From Sisyra terminalis (Eukaryota; Arthropoda; Insecta; Neuroptera; Sisyridae), in NCBI GenBank assembly GCA_958496175.1, contig OY292277.1, positions 41,551,050 to 41,615,049 on the forward strand: a stretch of 64,000 nt of DNA, in the 5' to 3' direction. Of the stretch, positions 13,299 to 23,100 are shown one piece after another; position 1 is the first letter of the stretch, and each line of letters starts with the position of its first letter. The notes under the pieces were generated by a model. That model did no database searches and had not been told where the DNA came from. It saw nothing but the letters and a program-made list of their open reading frames with translations. The position numbers and the translations under genes are program-made.

Positions 13299-13663
13299 TA
13301 GTTATCAGTATTTATTTTGTTGCCAAAATTGTACCAATTACGCCAGCCAATCAAAAGGTCGACGTTTGAGGAGGACAATACTTATCGCGTCTATTAGTTT
13401 GTTAAAGAAAATTATTTTTTATTAATTTGTTTATGGTTTACTTCCATCAATTTTCAATGCAAAAATCAACTTAGGTTTTGAAAATTTACAGATTTTCGTG
13501 GATAATTTTTTAGTCTTTTGGTGGCACCAAAGATATAAGAAACTACTTCAATAAACAAATGCTTTTTTTCTTAAATTAATTCATTGAATAAAATATTAAT
13601 TAGTTTTGTCCAACAACAAAAAACGGACGAAAAAATAACATCCATGTTTTAATTGTTAGAAGG
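13299..13663. other. Non-coding spacer
   Basis: AT-rich, apart from a short GC-richer patch near 13335-13395. The 13201-13425 reading frame overlaps the foldback arm and has no recognisable motif. Confidence 0.5.
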
Positions 13664-13710
13664 GAAATGGACATAAAAGAATGTACGTAAACCCATATAC
13701 CAATAATTAA

Positions 13711-13760
13711 TTCCGCATAATTTCGGTTCTTTATTTGACCTTCATCAGGCTTCTTAATTT
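13711..13760 (-). ncRNA. Hammerhead-like motif, element B left arm (damaged)
   Basis: On the - strand: CTGATGA (13742-13748), a stem II region GGTC...GAACC, GAA, then ATTATGC where the palindromic stem III and UH cleavage site should be. The core is recognisable but stem III has decayed, so activity is unlikely. Confidence 0.45.
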
Positions 13761-13891
13761 ACAGTATATAATACACATTACATATATGTATAGCGACATA
13801 AATTTTGATTTTTTTACAAGTTTGTACATTATAAAATTTTAAATTGGGCAAAACTATTAATTAACATAATTCTAAGCGTAACAATAATAAG

Positions 13892-14971
13892 TTGACATCG
13901 GATTATATGCACTACCAAAATGCGAAAATATGCATGCAAATATGCACTAAAAAGGCGAAATATGCACAAAATATGCATAATCAAAAAACTATATTATTAT
14001 AATTTACGTTTATTTTCACATTATGTTTATCTTAATATATAAACTTCTTCTGTACATGTGTATAGAGGCCTAAACTCCTTTTAGATCGCCGGACCGATTT
14101 AGCTGAAATTTTCTGTATGTATCTGAGTGAACATCTGGAGGGTTTAGATTCACAATTCACCATAAAGATGAAAATAATGAAAAGCTGACAATTTTCTTTC
14201 GTCGTCAACTGACATTACCGGGCAGAATTTAAAATTTGGTGAAATTTTCGAAGATCTTTCAAAAGCGCCGTTGATAAATGCATCAATTTTCTTTATTTCT
14301 TCAAAACGAGGGTTTTTAAACAAAAATGCATTAAATTTGCCGCAAACCTATTGTGATAGTTAACTCGAAAGAGCGTTAATCTGTTCAATCATTTTTTTGA
14401 ATATTTCCATGGATTTGTACTGAGGAACGTTTCTAGTTGCTCATAAAAGCATTTTTTTTTTAATTCATGGATCCTCAAATACCAGCTGGTTTGAATTGAT
14501 TGCATTGGTGTCTGATGAATTTTCCAACTACTTCTTTTGTGGCTTCGAAATTTTCAGTATAAAGCAATACAGCTTTCTATTAAGTTCCCCATCGTGTTAA
14601 TATTGGTTCTGGGGGCAAAGCTGCATTTGATAGTTGCTCTTTATATTTTTGTAGTCACCATAGTGCTTTTAAAAGCACTTTTTGTAGAAGAAATCAATTA
14701 ATTGACTATCCTGAACTCGTTTTTGATCTTTTCCGTAACTTGATATAATCCATGGGCTAGATAGGTGATGTGAAGCAATATTGGGTACAATACTTTCAGA
14801 GCTTGACGTAAGGGGGACGTGTCGACGACATAATACAACACGCCAAACACGAATAACTACCGAAATAAGCTTTTACAATGAAAAAGTACCAAAATATGCA
14901 ATGACGCTGTAAAAATAGAATTATATGTAGTTGCATATGCAAATATGCAAATGAATATACTCCGATGTCTA
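13892..14971 (-). mobile_element. hAT transposon relic inserted in element B
   Basis: Flanked by a perfect 8-bp target duplication ATAATAAG (13884-13891 and 14972-14979), the length made by hAT transposases. The ends are inverted: TTGACATCGGA on the left, and TAGACATCGGA reading inward from the right. Both subterminal regions are loaded with ATATGCA/TGCATAT words (13915-13980, 14895-14955), likely transposase binding sites. A decayed transposase gene lies inside on the - strand. The 1,080-bp length is too short for a full hAT, so this is an internally deleted copy. Confidence 0.88.
14583..14808 (-). pseudogene. hAT-superfamily transposase fragment
   Basis: Read on the - strand, the first block (about 14808-14702) gives ALKVLYPILLHITYLAHG, then LYQVTEKIKNEFRIVN and a stop. 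After a frameshift the second block gives QKYKEQLSNAALPPEPILT followed by RWGT and a stop (to 14583). Both blocks match a stretch common in insect hAT transposases, where a conserved THxAHGL...V...FP.VN..I segment is followed by LPPEPVLTRWGTW. The catalytic DDE residues and the C-terminal dimerisation region are not identifiable. At least one frameshift and several stops make it inactive. It lies wholly inside the hAT ends. Confidence 0.75.
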
Positions 14972-15014
14972 ATAATAAGCATATGGCTTGTAACATTGCA
15001 CTACTATCCCAAGA

Positions 15015-15157
15015 TTTATAAATTACACAGGTTGCTCCATTAGAAAAAAAAATGACGTCATACGAAGAATTTTGAAATTTGAATTAGTCTGAAGATATGT
15101 ACGAATTTCTTCTGCATGCGTCACGTGGCGCATAAGTCCACCTGTGTATTTTATAAA
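15015..15157. mobile_element. Small terminal-inverted-repeat element (MITE-like)
   Basis: The left end TTTATAAATTACACAGGT and right end ACCTGTGTATTTTATAAA are inverted repeats with about one mismatch, bounding 143 bp with no ORF. The middle is less AT-rich (ACGTCA, GCATGCGTCACGTGGCGC). No clear target duplication was found. Superfamily unknown. Confidence 0.6.
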
Positions 15158-15365
15158 CCTTGCTACTATCTAACTTTTAGACTAGAAGATAGTTATGCCT
15201 AGTGATGGACTTTAAGATAGTTGTGTGATGTTACAAGCCATATGCTTATTATTGTTACTCGTACAATTATGCTAATTAACAATTTTTACCTAATCTATTA
15301 AATTTTAGAGTTTATGTAAAAAATCAATATCTATGTTACTGAAAATGTGTTTTGCATTATATACT

Positions 15366-15420
15366 GTACATTAAGAAGCCTGATGAAGGTCAAATAAAGG
15401 ACCAAAACGTTGCGGATTTA
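15366..15420 (+). ncRNA. Hammerhead-like motif, element B right arm (damaged)
   Basis: CTGATGA at 15380-15386, an extra A, stem II GGTC/GACC, then AAA in place of GAA (15404-15406), then ACGTT. The conserved G of the GAA core is lost, as in the right arm of element A. The cleavage position would be U rather than C. Confidence 0.45.
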
Positions 15421-15450
15421 ATTATTGGTATGGATTTACTATGTCCATTT

Positions 15451-17908
15451 TTTTTAAATGATTATGTAAAAGTAAAATGAAAAAGTAAAATATTTAAAAT
15501 TCTTTCATGTTGAAAGTTTCAAGAAAACAAAACGATTTGAGATGACTTGTCACCACTAGTTTCTGTTCTTCCACCGCAAAATAAGTATTTTTTCCCGAGT
15601 GTATAGATACGAATGTCATGAGAAATGGAACGGAACGATCTTCGTTTTCTTCACAAAGACATAATTTAATTAAAAAGCTCCACTTAGCCTTTTTCAGACC
15701 TACTTAAATTAATTTGAAACGATAGAAGAACGACGGCCGTCAACTTCATAACGCAATTTTATCATCGCTAATCTTTTCACATTCGTTGTCACACAAAAAA
15801 TGCACGGAAAAACCAACCGACAGAAAACCAACTGATGGAGAAGAGTAAATAAATAATACACCGAGCATCTCAAACGTGTTACAGAAAGTGAGCTTTGAGC
15901 TTTCTGGTATTAATCCGGAGAGATTTATTTTTTTTGCCCAAGAATGCGTAATGAATTTTCGTAATCATTTTGAAAAGCTTCAAATGTTTTAATATTGTTT
16001 TAAGTAGTCTCATTTATATCAATATTTGAATTAATTTCAGAAAAATTGTATGATAAACGTATTTACATATATCAAACGTTTCCGATTGCAAGAAAGGAAT
16101 GGATCCCCAAAGGTCCTGTTCCGATAGCGCGATACACAAATATATTCTTTTTTATCAGAACGAAAATGTTCGGTACGGAATGAACGCCTGTCATCCCTTA
16201 CATCTATCACCCGCGTACATTTTGCGTCTGCTATTCCGAATATTACATTGAACCGAAGACCCAAACCATCCCCTCAGATAATAAATTACGATTTTCATAC
16301 ATATATAAAAGATGCTACGATAAATTTGTGTTAGTATAACGACGAAAAAATAGAAAAAAAAAATGATCTTTTATTGCTGAAATCAAGAGATCAATCGCAT
16401 CGATTAGATTTATATTTCTATTGAATTTTTATGTACGTTGCCCGAAAAGTTCACTGCTACCTTATTTTATATAACGCTCATTTTCTCGCTAAGTAGCTTA
16501 ATATCTTATGCTTCTGACATCGAAATAAAATGGACTATTCTTCAGATAATCCTGATAAAATCCATCTTTTCTTAGCGAGAATACCAATGCTGTACTATAT
16601 CAGCCCTAATGGCTCTTTTTCTCATTATAGTAAATCAAATTTATTACAATGAAATTGAATCCAAATAAAAACTTAATCTAGCTTAGAATTTTAAATAAAA
16701 TAGCCAGTGATTTATGAAGAGAGACAATAATTTATTAAATATTCACTACAACTTAATATTCCAGAAATCACCTTATTAGATTAAAGCATTTCATTGTTCT
16801 TCTGTATATTTAATTAAAATATTTGAAATGCATTTATTTCATTTAACATACATTGAAAACAAAAATTTTAAGCTGCTTGAAAAGGAATGTTTATTTGGGT
16901 AAATATATTGTGGATAGTAAAACGAAGCTTGAACTGTATATTTTGTTCGTCTTGATTCACCACCTATGAGAACGAAATTCAACAAAGACATTCTCGAAAT
17001 TGAGGCCATTGTGACCATTGTAGTGTATAAAATACAGAAGCACCAGGTTTGTTTGACGTAAAACAGAAAACTTATTTTAAACAAATTCTCGTAACATAAC
17101 GTGAATTAGTAGAATATGTAGAACATATCATAAAAGTAATGCTAGGACATTACTCTTCATTAAACAAGCGGAATTCTTCTGACGGTTGAAAAAAGTTTTT
17201 CATTTAGTTTTATACTTTTTTTTTCGAAAACTGTTCGTATAATTTTCCGAAACATTCTGATACGATCCAAGTGAACATAAATAAAAGTATATAAAAAATA
17301 TTCGGAAGAAAAATCAATTTTTCTTGCAACTTTATACAAAAAAGTTATTCCTAAAGCTCGAAAAGTGTTAAACTTTAAGAAGCAAATAAAGCCATGTTTT
17401 GCATTAGTTTTACACCAAAATATCATTCGTTAGTCTCAACGCTATTTGCCTACAGTGATTTAAAGATTTTTTTTTAATTTTTAAAACGCAAAGTACGGAT
17501 TTCAGGAATGAACGTCAATAAACAAGTGTCAAATGTCATCGAGACAATTTAATCTCATCTTTCAACTTCAATGACATATAGCCTTAAGCTTTTTTCAACA
17601 AGATGGTGATAAGAAGACAAAAATTGAATTTTGTTTGTCAAAACTTTTGCAATAATATTAATTTTCAAATTTATATTAAGAAATCAAATTGAAATTTTCG
17701 ATTTTAGACATTTGAAAAAGCTTTTTGTATTATCATATTGATTGAGTTTAGTCTGGTATTTACTTGATCAGCAAACCTTAATCCTTCCTTTTCTTTTGAA
17801 AACTTTATTTTACAACAAATAATCATAACGAATTTTCTTATCTAAGTTAACGTTAAAGTATATACAAGATAAAGATGTTAATTTTTAAATCATCTAAATC
17901 TAATATAT
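15451..17908. other. Non-coding DNA, nothing recognised
   Basis: A less AT-rich stretch at about 16050-16270 contains a 75-codon - strand frame (16037-16264). It has no recognisable motif, and no splice or promoter support that I can judge. Two further - strand frames (16839-17084, 17160-17426) look like chance. Confidence 0.5.
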
Positions 17909-18371
17909 TGTAACGTGACGTCTTAAAACTGTATTGAGATGGCGTTTATTCGTTCTTTTAATTTCTTTTGGAAATAAATAATCACTTTCACACTTAACAA
18001 TCCCTTTTTTTACTACACAATTGCACTTGTCAAAATAATAACTTAAATGACAATAATCAATTTTAATTCAAATCACACTAAAAATCGCTTTGTAATCGCT
18101 TTGTTGTAACGGAAATTCACAACTGAATTTCTATACAGAACTCTGATACAGAACTGTCCCTGGGTTTGAGCTGAGCGACTTATATACCCGCAACCCAACA
18201 CTCTAGAATGTACTCCATTGTTCCAGAACAATCTATATGCACATTCTATAGATGTTTACAGAACAATCTATATGTGCATTCGCATTGGTGGGAGAGAAAT
18301 AGAACTCACTCGGCCAATCGCGTGCCGGCATGGCACAAAGAGAGAGACAGACTTGGTTCCTTTTTATTACA
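17909..18371 (-). mobile_element. Probable solo LTR
   Basis: Read on the - strand, it opens TGTAAT and closes GTTACA (TG...CA ends with a short inverted repeat). It has a TATA box TATATAAG at about 18178-18186 and, downstream, an initiator-like CAGTTCTG. Late in the sequence comes AATAAA (near 17946-17952), then CGCCATCTCAATACAG and the end. This order (upstream region, TATA, R, polyadenylation signal, CA end) is that of a retrotransposon LTR. No PBS, polypurine tract or gag/pol lies on either side, so it is solo. A clean target duplication is not visible and the 5' edge is inferred. Upstream of TATA is a 24-bp near-tandem repeat (ACAGAACAATCTATATG...). Confidence 0.55.
18226..18286. repeat. 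Short direct repeat in the putative LTR U3 region
   Basis: The unit CAGAACAATCTATATG followed by (C/T)(A/G)CATTC occurs twice, starting near 18224 and 18259. Direct repeats upstream of a TATA box are common in LTR promoters. Confidence 0.55.
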
Positions 18372-18542
18372 AAATATAAAAGTTTGTAATTTATAAATAA
18401 TCTCTAAATTGTCACTACTTAGTCTTTGATCATACCTAAAACATATATTGAAAAGTTCGAAAATATTAGAGGAGGGGAAAAATATGTTTAGCAGAAATAT
18501 TATGGTACATTCAAAAAAAAAAAAAATTTCCTCCGTCACATT

Positions 18543-18694
18543 TAGGGATTGCAATCCAGCAAAGTGGGATCTCGCCATCCAGCGGGATCCAGCTCAAGTT
18601 TAGGCTCTGCGGGATCTCGCAGGATTCTGCTATTACGAAGTCAATCCAGCAAAAATCCCGCGGGATTGAAAACAGTGCGGGGTTGCAATCCCTA
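18543..18694. mobile_element. hAT-type MITE, 152 bp, perfect 8-bp TSD
   Basis: Ends TAGGGATTGCAATCC and GG(G)TTGCAATCCCTA are inverted repeats. The flanks carry a perfect 8-bp target duplication GTCACATT (18535-18542 and 18695-18702). The interior is markedly GC-richer than the window and repeats GGGATC(C/T)CGC-like words. The TIR form and the 8-bp duplication fit hAT. There is no coding capacity. The perfect duplication suggests a fairly recent insertion. Confidence 0.88.
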
Positions 18695-18754
18695 GTCACA
18701 TTAAATTAGGAGTCGTTTGCTAAGACATTATCAAAGGTAGGAAAATGTTTTAAA

Positions 18755-19200
18755 TATCTTTGGGAGCTGTTCTCTGGTTTGTCTAAGGTGAAATTGAAAA
18801 AAAGAAGGTTTTTTTGGATAAATCAAGCATTCGAAAACTTTTACAGTATAGTAGCTCTGCTTCGAAAACGACAGAAAAGGAAAAAGTAGTTTGGTGATCT
18901 TCTATGCTTGTTTATTTCGGAAACAAAGATGATCCAAACTTCAAATCTATTGCGGTTATGGTCTTTCTAGCTTAGAACTATTTTCTAGAAAATCTTTGTG
19001 CTGTTAGGGAGACCGAAGAGGGAAAATTTCATGAAGATATTAAAGAAATAGAAAAAAAATATCAAGAAAGGTGGAACACAAATATAATTGCCAAATACTG
19101 AAGAGAGACTACGTTCAACTAGCTCAAAACAAAAAAAGCACTAAAAAAGCTTTGATAAAAAAGCTCAAACGTCTCTATAAGACATTATATCCCAGGAGTG
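18755..19200 (+). pseudogene. Relic of a repetitive arthropod protein (FHxDI...YQxRW family)
   Basis: The clearest frame (18991-19101) reads NLCAVRETEEGKFHEDIKEI then EKKYQERWNTNIIAKY and a stop. Just upstream, in shifted frames, are YFGNKDDPNFKSIAVMV and NYFLEN; downstream comes LKRDYVQLAQNKKSTKKA. In this order they resemble the C-terminal domain of a repetitive, uncharacterised arthropod protein family (LGNxxDPxYxxIV...FFPENLGAVSxExGERFHQDI...YQGRW...ADYCWxLKRD). I know that family only by pattern and cannot say which mobile element carries it. At least three frame changes and several stops make this copy dead. Confidence 0.6.
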
Positions 19201-19848
19201 GGCAAACAGTCAATTACAGGCATAAAGAATAAGTTCATTAGTAAATTTCAAATCTTTTAATCGATAATGGGCACTAAAAATTTAGCAGACAATGAAACTG
19301 GAATATAAAGTTCATTGCTACTTATTCCTAATATACTACCACATCTTGTGGGAACACATTATGGGATGGATGACTTCATTGGTTTATTAGTTTAGCCTTA
19401 AGAATGATAGATTTACCATAAAAATCCAATTTATTTTTTCAGTTTTCTGTCAAATTATAAGTTCAGTTATATTTGCTTTTAGTAAAATCCTTCATCTTGA
19501 TGTTATCTTCTTTTGCTTTCTAATCAGTCCAGAGTTCAACTTCTTCTTTAATTCCTCTTAAGATATTTGAGATCAGCCTCTACCATACAATACCATAGTA
19601 AATGTATTCTACCTTAGAAATTGTCCTATTTGGTTAATGGGGAATTTGTAGTATCTGCCTTAATTTAATAACGAGTTATTGTAGAAAAAGCAAAAATAAT
19701 TCGAAAATAATCAAAACAAAAATGTGAGTTTACGCTTCGCATAAGCCTGATCAATATATATTTTCTTCACCACATCAATGATCGTTATTCTTTTGTTGGT
19801 TCCCTTCTATTATTGTATACCGTTTCCAGAACTTTGCTAGAGTTATAG
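19201..19848. other. Non-coding DNA, nothing recognised
   Basis: AT-rich with frequent stops; no repeat ends or motifs were found. Confidence 0.5.
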
Positions 19849-19893
19849 GACAATAATATATATATGTCTTTGAGATTCAATTAAAAAATTTCT

Positions 19894-19942
19894 TTATTAC
19901 GACGCGTTTCAACAGTTTTTGACTGTCATCATCAGGTAATAA
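19894..19942 (-). ncRNA. Hammerhead ribozyme motif, palindrome D left arm
   Basis: - strand: stem I TTATTAC/GTAATAA (7 bp perfect), CTGATGA (19929-19935), one extra U, stem II GACAG/CUGUU with a 7-nt loop, GAA, stem III ACGCGT (19902-19907, fully self-complementary), and C17 at 19901. All catalytic-core bases are present. The 6-nt palindromic stem III has no room for a loop, so a dimer is the expected active form. Confidence 0.75.
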
Positions 19943-19980
19943 TAATAATTATAATATAATAATAATAATAATTATTATTA

Positions 19981-20029
19981 TTATTACCTGATGATGACAG
20001 TCAAAAACTGTTGAAACGCGTCGTAATAA
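19981..20029 (+). ncRNA. Hammerhead ribozyme motif, palindrome D right arm
   Basis: Exact mirror of the left-arm motif. Stem I is TTATTAC (19981-19987) with GTAATAA (20023-20029). The core has CTGATGA at 19988-19994 and GAA at 20013-20015. Stem II is 19996-20012, stem III ACGCGT is 20016-20021, and the predicted cut falls between 20022 and 20023. Confidence 0.75.
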
Positions 20030-20054
20030 AGTATTTTTTTAAATGAATCTCAAA

Positions 20055-20057
<3 letters not shown>

Positions 20058-20100
<43 letters not shown>
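20058..20100. repeat. (TA)n microsatellite at the PLE tail
   Basis: About 20 uninterrupted TA units lie directly after GACA in the right arm of palindrome D; the other copies of this terminus have only a few units. PLE ends often carry such simple repeats. Confidence 0.9.
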
Positions 20101-20101
<1 letters not shown>

Positions 20102-20105
20102 ATCC

Positions 20106-23100
20106 ACTAATTTATTGTGATTCGGAAATAAATAAAATACTTATCAATGTTAAAGATATAGGACGGGTAAGAAAAATTTTTACCTAGCAAGAAACCAGAA
20201 ACAAAATCTGGATCATATTTCAGAAGTCATCTTAAAATATAAATAGTTAAACAAATATCTAATTCTTTAAAAATAGTGAATAATTTCGTACAATATTGAA
20301 TACTATCTTTATATAATGAATATTTTATCAATGTGTAAAAAAAGCATGTAAATTACACTTCTATATCTCTAGAAAGCATTCAATACTGGAAAATTGAAAC
20401 ATGAAGCTAAATTTTATTATAAATAAAAAAAACTTATTCAAACATGCAAAGAATAAACAAACTTTTTTTTATTAACTCTTACATGTTTTTTCCTTCACCA
20501 AATGATTTTCCAGGTCAATAATTCCATTTAATGAAACAATTAAAAAAATTCAACAATTTTTCTGAAACTTTTGAACATAAGTAAAGGTATTTTGTTTAAC
20601 GAAATTTAATTAAAGTCAAAAAATTACAGTAATTAAAATCTTTTGTTGAAACATAGGATGAAAAGAAAATAAAAGTTTAACCTTTCAAATCTTGAAAATA
20701 TTTACTTTTTGCGCCCGAAGGACAAAGATTTTCTGCGATAGGTGTCTGATCTGACATCAGCAGAAAATGAGTAAAAAAATTTGTTATATTCATCAAATTA
20801 AAAATAAATATATATTTAAATCAGAAGTATCAGACATCTTTGATCATTGAACTGGAAATTTCAAATAGACAAAACTAATCATAAAGTGTCGCTTCCATAG
20901 AGGTCTGTGGAAATAATTGTTGTCGATAGAGAATTGTTTGGGATTTATTTATTATTATTGTTGTATTTTAATATATTGTATTTTTATTGTATTAAAAGAA
21001 ATGAAACTTGAGCTTCGTCTAGACTGACTTCGGGTGTGGAAAACGAGCATTTACTACTGAAATTGAATTTATCTCTGGAAAATATAAATTTTCTAGATGG
21101 GGCTTTCGATACCGTTTCCACAATAAGATCGGCCACGTTGGGCTGGATTTCGGTCTGGTTTGGTTTGGCCTGGTTTTTCTACATCCTGCGACCTTTTATT
21201 ATCGTAGGTGTATCAAGAAGAGTGCATAAATTCTGAAAAATACCTGTATGAAGGTATCGATTGACGGTATACGTTTCTTCGTGAAAATGTGTACATACAT
21301 TATTTATAAGTATCAAGTCCCAGCAGCAAAGCTCAGCGCAAATACGATCAGTGCCTCAGTTGAGCTTTCTCACTTTTTTCCTTTTCAAACTCCACTTCTT
21401 TTTACCATGAATCGTTCATAAAACGTATCAAACTGTTAACTTTTTCACATCATGACTCATATATGAGTTTCACACTTATTTAATAAAATATCGAACTGAC
21501 AATGTCTCCTCTTTGGTTTCCCATCAATTATCCATACCGGAATTGAAAATAAAATTAAAAATAATGCAAGTTTTAAATAACGGTTCAATAAAATGGATTA
21601 GGGTGTGACATATGTGAAATATTTCGGTATAGGGGCTATAAAAATCGACAATAAAAAGTTTGCAAAAAAAATTCCGTTTGCATACATACCATGTAGCCTT
21701 CGAAATATGCTCACCGCCTGCATATGGTCGACTCGTACAATTCAATTAACTAAGAATTATTTCCACATGAATATGTTGATCCGATTGTATGAAAGGTAAA
21801 ATCCAAATCTATTTAAGTGCAAAAGTATAAACAAGGATTTATCGCCATTTCAAAATTAAATTAAGTGATCAATACCGTCAATTGTCATTCGACTGGTAAA
21901 AAAAATAAATAAAAACGTAGAGGATTTATGTTCCCGTTTACATTCTGCAAGATTAATAAGCTCTTCATTCCAATATATTAATATTCTATTATTTTTATTT
22001 TTTATTATAAAATTTCATTTTAAAAATACATTGAGTTTTTGTATCCATGCTACGAAAGCATCTTTTTACACTGTGAACTTTAATCATTGAAGAAAACGAA
22101 TTAACTGAAAAATGGGAATATTTGTATTTTTTTAATCTTTTCCTAGTCTTTTTAATAACTGCATATGAATCGCTTAGATATGAATGCTATTCGCCAAGAG
22201 CGAAGCCATTGTGAGGGCAACTGAATCGACCGCAGCGCTAATAGTGGCCGAAATTTTATTAAGTTATGCTCGTAATGCTGTTGTAAATTAACACGTCAAA
22301 ATTAAATATAAAAATTGTTCATAAAAGTAATGGTATTGTTCATTACGGAAATTAATAAATATTACTTACTTATATAAGTCGGAATAAGCATAGGATATAC
22401 TGATACATTAACATTCTTTCCTATTATATTCATATTTCCTTTTTTATTTAAAAGCGATGACAATTAAAAGTTCGATAACGAATCCACATAATCGTTCAAA
22501 AAGTAATAGTTTAAATTTTTGGTACCATAGACATCCAATACTGAGTGAAATACTTTCAATGTTTTATATCAAGCTTTATATGAAAATCTTAAAGATTTGT
22601 ACTAGACAGTTTCTTAGAAAAAAATGATAGAGTTTCTTTAAACACTCAATTTTTATGATGATCCCAAAAAAAAATTATGACTAAAACTCTTGTGAAAGAA
22701 TGCTTATGCCATTTAGATATTTGTGATCTTTATAAAGTAGAATTTCCAAAATACTTCTGCAACATTTTCAATAATTTTATAGACACTATTGGGAACTGAT
22801 CCCTACGGCCTCGAAAGTACTAGTTTTTTTTTTGCATTTTATATGCAACTATGTAAACTATAAACTAAAATTAAATTGAAAATCATACACAATTTTTTTA
22901 ACTGAGATGAAAGTTACCTTTCAAAATAATTCATTGTATAAAGAAAAAGTAGAGTTTACTGAGTTATGAATGATAAAGTTAGTAAACCACATGAAAACGT
23001 AGAAATAGATAGTAATTTTGTGTGTGTGAAAAATTTGCTCGGAAAAAGGAAAGAAAAATTCTTTCTTTCGAAACTGTTCCATGAATTTTGTGAGCTCTTT

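Larger units (their letters stand above)
13664..15450. mobile_element. Inverted-repeat element B with hammerhead motifs, split by two insertions
   Basis: The left arm (13664-13891, resuming at 14980-15010) and right arm (about 15212-15450) are reverse complements. Shared landmarks are ATGGACATA, ATACCAATAATTAA, the hammerhead region, GCTTCTTAAT(T/G)TACAGTATATAAT and AATAATAAGCATATGGCTTG. With the hAT element at 13892-14971 removed, the left arm becomes continuous and matches the right arm through the junction, which proves that the hAT arrived second. A small terminal-inverted-repeat element (15015-15157) sits in the loop. No PLE reverse transcriptase remains. Confidence 0.72.
19849..20105. 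mobile_element. Short hammerhead palindrome D (PLE termini head to head)
   Basis: Two arms of about 110-120 bp are almost perfect reverse complements around a roughly 40-bp (ATT/AAT)n centre. Each arm holds an apparently intact hammerhead, then GTATTTTTTTAA-like sequence and GAATCTCAAAGACATATATA. The same 3' terminus (hammerhead, about 30 nt, TATATATTATTATCCA) is seen at the PLE 3' end at 34.2 kb. So this is a pair of PLE 3' ends joined tail-inward with no coding sequence between. The right arm ends in a long (TA)n tract. Confidence 0.8.

Noticed and set aside
16436..16470. GTTGCCCGAAAAGTTC as a mariner terminus
   Set aside because: Only one end, no transposase remnant or partner terminus nearby.
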